From Caldilineaceae bacterium (GTDB lineage Bacteria > Chloroflexota > Anaerolineae > Caldilineales > Caldilineaceae), in assembly GCA_022821545.1 (NCBI GenBank), contig JAJEDJ010000034.1, forward strand, positions 248,001 to 312,000: 64,000 bases of DNA, given 5' to 3'. A program made the translations under genes and the position numbers. This document shows, piece by piece, positions 51,205 to 58,976 of the stretch. The notes below the pieces were generated by a model, which was not told the DNA's origin, made no database searches, and was given only the letters and a program-made list of their open reading frames with translations. How positions within the stretch are numbered: the stretch's first letter is position 1; each line of letters opens with the position of its first letter.

Positions 51205-53175
51205 TCAGACGGTGTCGGCTACCGCTCTGGTATCCAGTCCGACTGTATCCGGTCCATCTGAGTCCAGTCCGGTTGGGTCCAGCCCAGCTGGGTCCAACCC
51301 AATTGTATCCAGCTCCGGGAACTGCAGCACGGCCAGGAAAGAGTCGTTGAAGTCTCCCCGCCCCGAAAGTTCATGGTATTCCACGATTTCTGGCAACGAC
51401 CGGGCCACCATGCGCTCGCGAAATGAGAGCAGCGCGATCTTGGCGCCTTCACCGGCGGCATTGCCCACCGCTTTGATCCGATCAACCGGTACAGGGGGCA
51501 CAAGCCCGATTATGCGTGCGCTCTGCGGATTGATATAGCTGCCGAAAGAACCCGCCAGAAAGATTTCGACCAGGTCTTCGTCCTCAATCCCCAGCTCCTG
51601 CATTACAACGTCGATGCCTCCGGCGATCGACCCCTTGGCAAACTGAAGCTCTCGGACGTCCCGCTGAGTCAGAACGATCGCCTTCTCACCTCCTGACTCT
51701 TCAGGCCACGCCAGCACAAAGGAGCGCCGGCCTTCTTCGTCCGTAATGATGCGCCGGGCCAGGTCGGGAGCGACTATTTCAGAGGCTTCGTCCGCCTTAA
51801 CGAAGCGGCCCGATGGAAGCATTAGCCCGCTCAGTCGCAATTGAGCTACCGCGTCCAGCAGGCCGGAACCGCAAAGCCCAATCGGGGGTACATCTCCAAT
51901 CACTTGGAGATCTATCCCGGTCTGTGTGATTGTCACGGCTTCAATTGCTCCTTCACTGGCGCGCATTCCATCTTGGATCTGCGCGCCCTCGAAGGCCGGT
52001 CCTGCCGGCGCTGCCGTCGCCACTGTTCGGGCCGCAGACCCCAGGATGATTTCACCGTTTGTCCCGACGTCGACCAGGAGCCGTACGCCTTCATTTTGTG
52101 CCAGGCCTGTTGCCAGAAGCCCTGCGACAAGATCGGCGCCCACGTAGGCACCCAGATAGGGAAGACAGTGTACCTGTGCCTGCGGCAGGATTTCCAGACC
52201 CACTTCCTGTGCCGAAGCCTGTACCATATCTTCAACGGCGGGAATGAACGGTTCAAGACCAATCGCTTCCGGGTCAACCCCCAGGAGCAGATGCTGCATC
52301 GTGGCGTTGCCGGCCGTTACTACCTCATACACCTCATGGGGAGCCACCCGCCCTTCCTCCAGCAACTGCGAAATGAGGCTGTTCAGAGTTCGAAGTATGA
52401 CCTCATTGAGCTCGGACAGACCGTCCTCATTGAGCATCGTGTAGCTGATCCGGGAGATAACGTCGGCCCCCTGAACCGCTTGTCCGTTTAGCGTAGAACG
52501 GACTGCGACCGGCGCGCCGCTGTTGAGATCGATTAGCATTCCAACAACAGTCGTCGTGCCAATATCGAAGGCCAGCCCGTAGACGCGGTCGCTAGTATCG
52601 CCTTCTTCGACACTGACCAGTTCGTTTCCGACCACAACCGCTGTAACCTGCCACTGACTGCGGCGCAGCACACCGGGTAAACCGCGCACCAGGTTCAGAG
52701 AGGCGTCAATCGCATATCCTTCCGGCTCGAGCGCGTCTCGGATGCGGCTGTAGTCGCTGCGCTGATCCTCCAACGTTGGCGGCGTCAGGGTGAGCGGTAT
52801 TTTGTAAACGTTGGCATTCAGGATCACGTGGCGGTCAAAGCCCATCAAGGCCGCCTTCGGGTTCCCCATCAGCCGCGGTACGTGGCAGACGACGTCGGAA
52901 GTTGCCTCACTGCGGCAGGACAGCCGCCAGCCCTCGGCCAGCTCCTCTTCGGTGAAGATCCTGCGGTCGGCCGCGGTGGCCCCGTTGTTGCCGCGCAGGA
53001 TTCGGACCTTGCACTTGCCGCAAGTTCCCTTGGCGCCGCAGGTGCTGTCGATGGGCAGGCCAATCCAGTTTGCGGCGTTGAATATTGTCATGCCGGAGGG
53101 GACGCGAGTCACCTTGTCGTGGGGACGGAACTCGATGGAGACTTTCTTCGTGCCAGTGGGCGCAGAGGTTGTCAT
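51205..53175 (-). CDS. Corrinoid-protein reductive activator (RACo-like, 2Fe-2S plus ASKHA domain)
   Basis: A 656-residue cytosolic protein. The N-terminal [2Fe-2S] ferredoxin domain has Cys 46, 52, 55 and 87 (STCGAKGTCGKCKVRIL and RLSCRSEA). A linker with the Pro-rich LTLTPPTLEDQRSD leads to a large ASKHA ATPase domain with GLAFDIGTTTVVGML, EVVTAGNATMQHLLLG, VDVGTNGEIIL and FLAGSFGSYI. These proteins use ATP to reduce inactive Co(II) corrinoid to Co(I). The C-terminal tail is a repetitive G-L-D-P/T sequence encoded by degenerate 15-bp repeats (near 51229-51320). It is last in the corrinoid cassette, 43 bases after the methyltransferase gene. Confidence 0.93.
   Translation of the reverse strand: MTTSAPTGTKKVSIEFRPHDKVTRVPSGMTIFNAANWIGLPIDSTCGAKGTCGKCKVRILRGNNGATAADRRIFTEEELAEGWRLSCRSEATSDVVCHVPRLMGNPKAALMGFDRHVILNANVYKIPLTLTPPTLEDQRSDYSRIRDALEPEGYAIDASLNLVRGLPGVLRRSQWQVTAVVVGNELVSVEEGDTSDRVYGLAFDIGTTTVVGMLIDLNSGAPVAVRSTLNGQAVQGADVISRISYTMLNEDGLSELNEVILRTLNSLISQLLEEGRVAPHEVYEVVTAGNATMQHLLLGVDPEAIGLEPFIPAVEDMVQASAQEVGLEILPQAQVHCLPYLGAYVGADLVAGLLATGLAQNEGVRLLVDVGTNGEIILGSAARTVATAAPAGPAFEGAQIQDGMRASEGAIEAVTITQTGIDLQVIGDVPPIGLCGSGLLDAVAQLRLSGLMLPSGRFVKADEASEIVAPDLARRIITDEEGRRSFVLAWPEESGGEKAIVLTQRDVRELQFAKGSIAGGIDVVMQELGIEDEDLVEIFLAGSFGSYINPQSARIIGLVPPVPVDRIKAVGNAAGEGAKIALLSFRERMVARSLPEIVEYHELSGRGDFNDSFLAVLQFPELDTIGLDPAGLDPTGLDSDGPDTVGLDTRAVADTV
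51229..51320. repeat. Degenerate 15-bp tandem repeat at the activator's 3' end
   Basis: Successive 15-base units such as CCAGTCCGGTTGGGT, CCAGCCCAGCTGGGT and CCAACCCAATTGTAT encode a Gly-Leu-Asp-Pro-x pentapeptide repeat on the minus strand. Drift between units is high. Confidence 0.75.
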
Positions 53176-53218
53176 TGGAGCGAACGCAGATGCGTATCCC
53201 TTTTGAACGAATCGAGAG

Positions 53219-54088
53219 CTAGCCGGTCTCTTGCTGGCGCTTTCGTTCCGCTCGGAATGCCTGAATCAGGTTTCCCGCATAGGCGTCGTGCCCCATCAGC
53301 AGGTCGGCGGCGTAGATTGTGTGGCGGATTTCGGTCTCAAGAGGATTGGTGATTGCCGACGTCAACCCTGCCGCGATCGCCATTGACAGGAACGCAGCGT
53401 TTACGGTCGGCCGCCAGGGAAGTCCGAATGAAATATTGCTGGCGCCGCAAGTCATATTGACGCCGAGTTCTTCACGGATGAGACGAATCGTCTCCAGAGT
53501 GATCAGGGCGGCATTGTCGTCGGCGCTGACGGTCAGTGCCAGGGGATCGATCACCACGTCTTCGGCGGGAATTCCGTGGTCTGAAGCACGCTCGACTATC
53601 AGAGTAGCGATACGAAGCCGCTCCCGGGGGTCATCGGAGATGCCGGTATCGTCATTGGCTACGCCAACGACCGCCGCGCCGTATTTCTTGACTAAGGGCA
53701 ATACAGTCTCCAGCCGCTCCTCCTCATAGGTTACTGAATTGACCAGGGCCTTACCTTCATAGACGGCGAGTCCTTCCTCCAGCGCTTCAACCACCGATGA
53801 GTCTATTGAGATCGGCACGTCCACCGTCTTTTGAACGGCCTGGATCGCCTGGCGTAGGATTTCCGGTTCAACGCCGTCCACGGGTACGCCGGCGTTCACG
53901 TCGAGCACGTGGGCCTGCGCTTCAACCTGCCGGCGCGCGTCGCGACAGACCATGGTCATATCGCGTTCGATCATCTGCTTCGTCAGGATTTTGCGGCCGG
54001 TGGGGTTGATGCGTTCGCCGATGATAACAAAGGGGTGTTCGGGACCAATTGGAACAGTCTGCTTCGCGGAGGAAATCACCGTGTTCAT
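53219..54088 (-). CDS. Pterin-binding methyltransferase (methyl-corrinoid:tetrahydrofolate type)
   Basis: A 289-residue TIM barrel of the DHPS/MtrH/AcsE superfamily. GERINPTGRKILTKQMI and the LDVNAGVPVDGVE strand form the pterin-binding site. ISIDSSVVEALEEGL, VNSVTYEEERLE and VVGVANDDTGI (typical catalytic Asp/Asn) follow, then MTCGASNISFGLPWRP. It would transfer the methyl from methyl-Co(III) to tetrahydrofolate, as component MT II. It is 6 bases from the corrinoid protein gene and 43 bases from the activator, all one operon. Confidence 0.93.
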   Translation of the reverse strand: MNTVISSAKQTVPIGPEHPFVIIGERINPTGRKILTKQMIERDMTMVCRDARRQVEAQAHVLDVNAGVPVDGVEPEILRQAIQAVQKTVDVPISIDSSVVEALEEGLAVYEGKALVNSVTYEEERLETVLPLVKKYGAAVVGVANDDTGISDDPRERLRIATLIVERASDHGIPAEDVVIDPLALTVSADDNAALITLETIRLIREELGVNMTCGASNISFGLPWRPTVNAAFLSMAIAAGLTSAITNPLETEIRHTIYAADLLMGHDAYAGNLIQAFRAERKRQQETG

Positions 54089-54094
54089 ATCGGG

Positions 54095-54853
54095 CTACTC
54101 TTCATGTTGTCCGGACTTGACCATAAGTTCCTCGACGGCCTGCACAGCGCTTGCCAGGGCTGTAGCGCCTTCTCCGTCGTCGCCGCCCATGCTGACGTCA
54201 TAGCCCATGTCGACCATGAGTTGCTTTGCCAGGCGGACTGCAGCGCTGGCGTCGGGCGCGAAGCCGTCGGCGCCGACACTGTCCGCGTATTCCTGTGTCA
54301 CCGGCGCGCCGCCAACCATCACCTTAACGGAGTCTCGCAGCCCTGCATCCGACAGCGCGGCCAGATTGGACTTGAAGAAAGGCATCGTTGTCGTCAGGAA
54401 TGCGGAAAAGCCCAGGATCTGGGGTTCATGTTCTTGTACAGCGTCGACGACCTCTTCCGGTTTGACGTTGACACCTAGGTCAACGATGTCAAAGCCTTCG
54501 CCCTCCAACATGATATTGCACAAGTTCTTGCCAATGTCGTGGACGTCGCCCTTGACGGTCAACATGACCACCTTGCCAATCGGCTCCGCCCCTTTGTCTA
54601 CCAGCAAGGGTCGAAGCAAGGCCATCGCCCCCTGCATGGCGCGGGCGGCCACCAGCATTTCAGGCACGAAGTATTCACCGATCTCAAACAGCCGGCCAAC
54701 CTCCTGCAAAGAAGGAATCAGCGCGCCGAAGAGGATATCCAGGGGGTCCATCCCCAGTTCAATGCCCTCTTGGGTCAACTCGACAACTTCGGCAGCTTCA
54801 CCTACTAAGGTGTGTTCGTACAGCCCTTCTTTGATTTCTTCTTCGCGGCTCAT
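54095..54853 (-). CDS. Corrinoid-binding methyl-carrier protein
   Basis: A 252-residue protein of the MtaC/MtbC type. An N-terminal helical cap (residues 1-90, with FEIGEYFVPEMLVAARAM) precedes a B12-binding Rossmann domain with D103-x-H105-x-x-G108 in KGDVHDIGKN, where the His is the lower axial ligand of cobalt. The ILGFSAFLTTTM strand follows. It shuttles the methyl group between the UroD-type enzyme and the pterin methyltransferase. About 35 residues beyond the usual end form an extra helical C-terminus (ATALASAVQAVEELMVKSG). Spaced by 6 and 12 bases from its neighbours. Confidence 0.95.
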   Translation of the reverse strand: MSREEEIKEGLYEHTLVGEAAEVVELTQEGIELGMDPLDILFGALIPSLQEVGRLFEIGEYFVPEMLVAARAMQGAMALLRPLLVDKGAEPIGKVVMLTVKGDVHDIGKNLCNIMLEGEGFDIVDLGVNVKPEEVVDAVQEHEPQILGFSAFLTTTMPFFKSNLAALSDAGLRDSVKVMVGGAPVTQEYADSVGADGFAPDASAAVRLAKQLMVDMGYDVSMGGDDGEGATALASAVQAVEELMVKSGQHEE

Positions 54854-54865
54854 GGTACAGGGCTC

Positions 54866-55894
54866 CTATTGATAAGGGTTGTCAACGCACGTTTCCACAA
54901 TTGCCTTGAGGTTCGCAACCGGCGCCTGCAAGGGAACGGCGCATTCGGGCGCGATAATGTCCACACCGGCGTCGATGGCCGCCTGCGCTTCTGCGCGTGC
55001 CTCCTCCGGTCCTCGGGCGTACAATGTGATCGGGTTGTTGACGTTGCCCGTCAACTTCATCTTGCCGGCCGCCTTCTCAACCATCAGATCGGGCGCGTTG
55101 GCAGATTCGAAATGATAGCAGGCAAAGCCGGCCTCGTTGAAGTACTCGACCCGGTCCAGGGTCCTCCCGCAACAGTGCAGAATGACGGGCGAGTCCACTT
55201 GGGGCACAAGCTCCTGGTGATGGGGCAGGAGAAAGTCCCGGTACATTGTGTTGCGAACGAGGTCGCCGGTGGCGTGGTCGGCCCAAACGATGGCATCGGC
55301 GCCGGCCTCAAGTTGGGCCGTAGCATAGACCAGGGGTACGGGCGCCAGCGTTTCCAGCGACTTACGAACGCGATCCGGGTCCATTATCGTGTCGAAGAGG
55401 AACTCCTGCGTATTGTAGCAGTGGTAGGAAAGTGTCCACGGCCCCATGACTTTGCCCAAAATCATCACCTCGTCGCCAAAGTGTTGTTTGAGCAGCCGGA
55501 TGGCATCGATGGAACACTTGACGTACTTGTCTTCCAGAAACGAATCGGGAAAACCGTCAGGCAGCTTGATCTCCACGTCGCGATCGGCCCAGGGCGAATC
55601 GGTCGGGTTGGGCATCATATCGGTATCGGACCAATCAACCTGGCAGCCGAGTGCCATGGCTTCCTGCGCGATACTGAAAATCGGCATTACGCTATCGAAC
55701 CCCATCACTTCGTGCGCGCCGGCGGCGAGCGTCGCCATGGGCTCGGGCTCGGTATTGGCGTGCGGGAAATGTGCGCCGGTAATGTCCATTAGCTCGTAGG
55801 TGATAACGGACACAATGCTGGCCGCCGGCGGCCTGTCCAAGGGGTCGCCGTTCAGCCCAGCCAAAAACCGCTGTTTCGAAGTCATCTGTTCCAT
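54866..55894 (-). CDS. UroD-fold methyl-donor:corrinoid methyltransferase (MtaA/MtbA/CmuA-like)
   Basis: A 342-residue TIM barrel of the uroporphyrinogen decarboxylase-like methyltransferases. A zinc site of the H-x-C-x(n)-C form is visible as His 240, Cys 242 and Cys 318 (VILHCCG and IIAPECAV). This site activates a thiol or another nucleophile in MtaA/MtbA and related enzymes. True heme-pathway UroD lacks it. TSKQRFLAGLNGDPLDRPP is the N-terminal signature. It is predicted to move a methyl from an unknown donor (O-methyl, N-methyl or halomethane) to the corrinoid protein. AAGGGAG lies 6 bases before the ATG. First of the four core cassette genes. Confidence 0.93.
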   Translation of the reverse strand: MEQMTSKQRFLAGLNGDPLDRPPAASIVSVITYELMDITGAHFPHANTEPEPMATLAAGAHEVMGFDSVMPIFSIAQEAMALGCQVDWSDTDMMPNPTDSPWADRDVEIKLPDGFPDSFLEDKYVKCSIDAIRLLKQHFGDEVMILGKVMGPWTLSYHCYNTQEFLFDTIMDPDRVRKSLETLAPVPLVYATAQLEAGADAIVWADHATGDLVRNTMYRDFLLPHHQELVPQVDSPVILHCCGRTLDRVEYFNEAGFACYHFESANAPDLMVEKAAGKMKLTGNVNNPITLYARGPEEARAEAQAAIDAGVDIIAPECAVPLQAPVANLKAIVETCVDNPYQ

Positions 55895-55966
55895 GGCATG
55901 CTCCCTTCAGCGTTGCTTTCGGATCAGTTCGCGCGGCAACACTGGGCCGCAGGCGTAGCGGGCTCT

Positions 55967-57022
55967 TTACCAACTGTCCGGGTCGAGCCCCAAGATTCGC
56001 CCTTCCTGGCAAATGTGGGCCCAGGTCGTTTCGTCGATCTCGATACCGTCCTTCTCTTTACGCTGTGCGCTGCGAAACTCCGGCTCGCCCGGGGCCAAAA
56101 TCTCCTTGAATCCCGGCGCGAGGCGGCTGGATTTGACGTGGCGGAGCAATCCCTCCACCTCTTCATAATATGTGGAGAGTTCGGTGAAGTGCTCGATGTT
56201 GTAGACGGTGAAGAGGACGCCATTGCTCCTCATGGTCCGAGAGCCGTCGGCACAGCCCTCGCCGCTGAGCGCGCCGCCCAGCAATTCTACCACAAGACCA
56301 AGGGCAAAGCCTTTATGGGCTACTACCCCTCCCAATGGCAGGATTGCGCCTGGCGGGTCTGCCCTGAAATCGTTTGGTTCGGTCGTCGGATTGCCTTCGG
56401 AATCGATAAGCCAGCCCTCGGGGACCTGGTTGCCCTGGTTGATGGCGACTCGAACCTTGCCTTCGGCGACGACCGAAGTGGTCATGTCGACCAGGATCGG
56501 GTCCGTGTCGCGGCGGGGCGCGGAAAACGCGATGGGGTTGGTGCTTAAGCGGCCTTCAAGACCGCCAAATGGGGCAATCTGGTAGCCAAGCCGCCCAGCG
56601 TTTACGAATGCCAGCGCGATCATGTTTCCCTCGCGAGCCGCCATCAGTGGATAGGCGCCTGCGCGACCCACGTGGCTTGTGTTGCGAAGGGTAACGGTTG
56701 CCAGACCGTGCTGGCGGGCTTTCTCCGTGGCCAGTCGTATCGCGAAAGTCGCTCCGACCTGTCCCAATGCCCCGCCTGCGTCCACGACAGCCGTGCTTGG
56801 ATAGTCGCGAACGATTGTGGGGGTAGCCCGCGGTTGAAAGCGTCCCTCGCGAATCGCACGCGTGTATTCGTAGTACCGAATCGCGCCGTGGGAATCGTGG
56901 CCGAAGAGGTTGGACTCCACGAGGTGGTCGACCACAGCCCGAGCATCGTCGGCGGTGCATCCGGATGCTTCAAACAGTTGATAGCCGACGTCTCGCAAAG
57001 TAGAAGGCTGAATATTGGGCAT
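55967..57022 (-). CDS. Malate/L-lactate/ureidoglycolate dehydrogenase-family oxidoreductase (Ldh2/ComC)
   Basis: A 351-residue NAD(P)-dependent dehydrogenase of the non-Rossmann Ldh2 family. Hallmarks: EASGCTADDARAVVDHLVESN, LFGHDSHGAIRYYEYT with the catalytic-region His, NTSHVGRAGAYPLMAAREG, LSTNPIAFSAP, LVDMTTSVVAEGKV and GFALGLVVELLGGALSG. Members oxidise 2-hydroxy acids or ureidoglycolate, or reduce the corresponding 2-oxoacids. It precedes the UroD-type gene by 72 bases and could be the first gene of the cassette. Confidence 0.93.
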   Translation of the reverse strand: MPNIQPSTLRDVGYQLFEASGCTADDARAVVDHLVESNLFGHDSHGAIRYYEYTRAIREGRFQPRATPTIVRDYPSTAVVDAGGALGQVGATFAIRLATEKARQHGLATVTLRNTSHVGRAGAYPLMAAREGNMIALAFVNAGRLGYQIAPFGGLEGRLSTNPIAFSAPRRDTDPILVDMTTSVVAEGKVRVAINQGNQVPEGWLIDSEGNPTTEPNDFRADPPGAILPLGGVVAHKGFALGLVVELLGGALSGEGCADGSRTMRSNGVLFTVYNIEHFTELSTYYEEVEGLLRHVKSSRLAPGFKEILAPGEPEFRSAQRKEKDGIEIDETTWAHICQEGRILGLDPDSW

Positions 57023-57123
57023 GATTCTCCTATTTTACTCCATTTTTCGACTGCTGAACGAATTTCAAGTTGGCGGAAACAAGCTGCCACATGGGGGAGA
57101 AGTCTGCAGGCGAAGGGGTGCCG

Positions 57124-58575
57124 CTAGTCGGCATTTTCCGCTTCCCCTTTGGAAACGCTGCTGCCTGGGTCGCGGGCCAGGCGCGCGCCCAGTTGGGACC
57201 GCGCGGTGTCCAGGTTGGCGCTCTGCAGGTAACTCAGAACTTCACTAAGTGTGTAGCTTTGCACATCTTCGGGGATCGGAAGCGCCGGTTGCAACGGGTC
57301 GGGAATAACGGGCACCATCCGAGTAACGGGGTCAAGTTGGGTCTTGCCATTCGGGTCGGCATTCGGCGCTAAGTGTGCAAAAAGTACGTGGGACAGAATA
57401 TCCGGGTGGCTTATGAATACGGGGGAATGTGTGTTGCAAATCACCTGTCTAAGGTGTGCGCCTTCCTCGTCGGAAGATGAAAAATCGGTAGTCAGATCCT
57501 GCAGTATTTGCGTCAGTCCCTTTAGACGAGAAGGATGAACGCTGTTTTCCGGGTTCTCAAAACAGAGGAGGCCTCCGTGTTCAGGGTCGTGCCTTAACGT
57601 AACCAGGACAAGCGCGCGCAGCGTGCCGTCGGAAAGAGCTCGCGACGACAACCGCCTGCCATCCTCCGCTTCGGCCCGGATAACCATTTGACCGGCAGCG
57701 CGATTCTCGTCTACTTCTATCCGTATTCCCCCGGGAAGATGGTTCGCAAGATCTCGAGAAACTTTGGCCAACACCTTCGAGTCGGCAGACTTCATGCGGG
57801 CAAGCACGTTGGGCAGGTTTCCGCCTCCGTCGACCAACTTCCCAGGCGCCGTCACGGGGCTGGGCTGACGCAGTATCTCCGGGTCAACGTGCAGAAATCT
57901 CCACCCGCGCATCTCTTCGGCGGCGGCGAAGGCATGTGGAAACTCCGTGTTCCTTGCGCCGCTCAACACAGTCCTCTCTGCCCGCCCGGCGTCGACGTCG
58001 CGCCTGCCGCTGTTGCCGTCCTGATGCAGAACCAGGAATGTCTTTTGTCTGCTCTTTTGCGTGGAGATAAAGGGAGAAGAGCGTCCACCGGTCATCGCCG
58101 GTATCCAGGGGCCGCCGGTCTTCAGCTTGTTGGATTTCGTCCATCTGTCCCGCAGACGCGGGATCGGGGTCAGCGATTCATGTTCGACTGACAACCCCTC
58201 CTGCCCTTGGGCGTCACTGTGGCGGACAATCTCCAACTCATAGCGCATGCGGGGAAACCTTAGCTCGCAACTAGCGCCCCAGTCGTCGCGCACCTTTTGA
58301 TCGACCAGGATTTCGACCGCCACTCGCATCCGGTCGGCAGAACCGCCGTCCTGGCGGACTGAAAACAGCTCCCCTACGTCGTCTCGCATTTCGTGAAACG
58401 TTTCGCCGACCTTCGATTCGGCCAAGCGTCCAAGCAGTTGCAAAGCCTTGAAGAGATTGCTCTTGCCCACACCGTTAGGGCCTACGATGACCTGAAGAGG
58501 TGACAGATCCAGAGAGAATCCCTGGAAAGTCTTAAAGCCATCAAGTTCGATGCGGGTAATCACTGGATCACTCAT
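57124..58575 (-). CDS. SMC/RecF-like AAA ATPase (AAA_21 type), orphan
   Basis: A 483-residue ATPase. ITRIELDGFKTFQGFSLDLS leads to Walker A GPNGVGKSN at about residues 33-41. The C-terminal lobe has signature-like LSDGTLRALVL, Walker B LLCFENPENSVHP and switch His in CNTHSPVFI. In the Walker B, the position of the catalytic Glu is Asn (codon AAC at 57553-57555), which would impair hydrolysis, whereas the ATPase at 18260 keeps Glu. No TOPRIM-like partner is adjacent. It is followed by the Ldh2-type gene after 101 bases. An extended -10 promoter lies upstream. Defence function is possible but unsupported by neighbours. Confidence 0.85.
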   Translation of the reverse strand: MSDPVITRIELDGFKTFQGFSLDLSPLQVIVGPNGVGKSNLFKALQLLGRLAESKVGETFHEMRDDVGELFSVRQDGGSADRMRVAVEILVDQKVRDDWGASCELRFPRMRYELEIVRHSDAQGQEGLSVEHESLTPIPRLRDRWTKSNKLKTGGPWIPAMTGGRSSPFISTQKSRQKTFLVLHQDGNSGRRDVDAGRAERTVLSGARNTEFPHAFAAAEEMRGWRFLHVDPEILRQPSPVTAPGKLVDGGGNLPNVLARMKSADSKVLAKVSRDLANHLPGGIRIEVDENRAAGQMVIRAEAEDGRRLSSRALSDGTLRALVLVTLRHDPEHGGLLCFENPENSVHPSRLKGLTQILQDLTTDFSSSDEEGAHLRQVICNTHSPVFISHPDILSHVLFAHLAPNADPNGKTQLDPVTRMVPVIPDPLQPALPIPEDVQSYTLSEVLSYLQSANLDTARSQLGARLARDPGSSVSKGEAENAD

Positions 58576-58673
58576 TCCAATGGTTGGCTTTCAAAGTAGG
58601 ACGCATGCGCTCACTACCAGACTAAAGCCACCCCGTCTGAGTTCACTCCTGTCGATTTCGGGAATTATACCAC

Positions 58674-58682
58674 AAATGGGAG
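58674..58682 (-). promoter_or_regulatory. Extended -10 promoter for the orphan AAA ATPase
   Basis: Read on the minus strand, TGGTATAAT (TGN plus perfect TATAAT) lies at 58682 down to 58674, about 98 bases before the ATPase ATG. No good -35 is needed for an extended -10 element, and none is seen. Confidence 0.5.
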
Positions 58683-58837
58683 GCTGCGCTCCGCACGATT
58701 GTGGAAGGCTGTTTCGGAACAGGGGCAGCTTGGTGACAGATTCAGAACGGCAGGTTGAAGCCGCGAGACCGGATCCGGTATTCAGAAGAACTCTGTTTAT
58801 CGTCAGAGCATCCGGCCCGTTCCTGATTGTAGTTTTC

Positions 58838-58872
58838 TCAAAGAAAAGGGGTGACAATTCCATGTCACCCCC
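58838..58872 (-). terminator. Intrinsic terminator of the LysM gene
   Basis: On the minus strand: GGGGTGACA, loop TGGAAT, TGTCACCCC (9-bp perfect stem, 58871 down to 58848), directly followed by TTTTCTTT. It is about 105 bases beyond the stop at 58977. Confidence 0.82.
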
Positions 58873-58976
58873 AACTCTGCCGCTGGGCTGGCCGGCCGCT
58901 GTCTGCCTGCCCGATCGCCTGAAGATTCCAGGCAAGGTTTCCGCACCGGCTTTGCTACAGCTGCCGCCGGTTCGAC

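Larger units (their letters stand above)
58576..58976. other. Intergenic stretch with terminator and promoter
   Basis: 401 bases between the AAA ATPase gene and the end of the LysM gene, both minus strand. It holds the intrinsic terminator at 58838-58872 and the extended -10 promoter at 58674-58682. No gene is credible on either strand. Confidence 0.6.

Noticed and set aside
54866..55894. Heme-pathway uroporphyrinogen decarboxylase
   Set aside because: The H-x-C...C zinc site and the adjoining corrinoid and pterin genes point to a methyltransferase.
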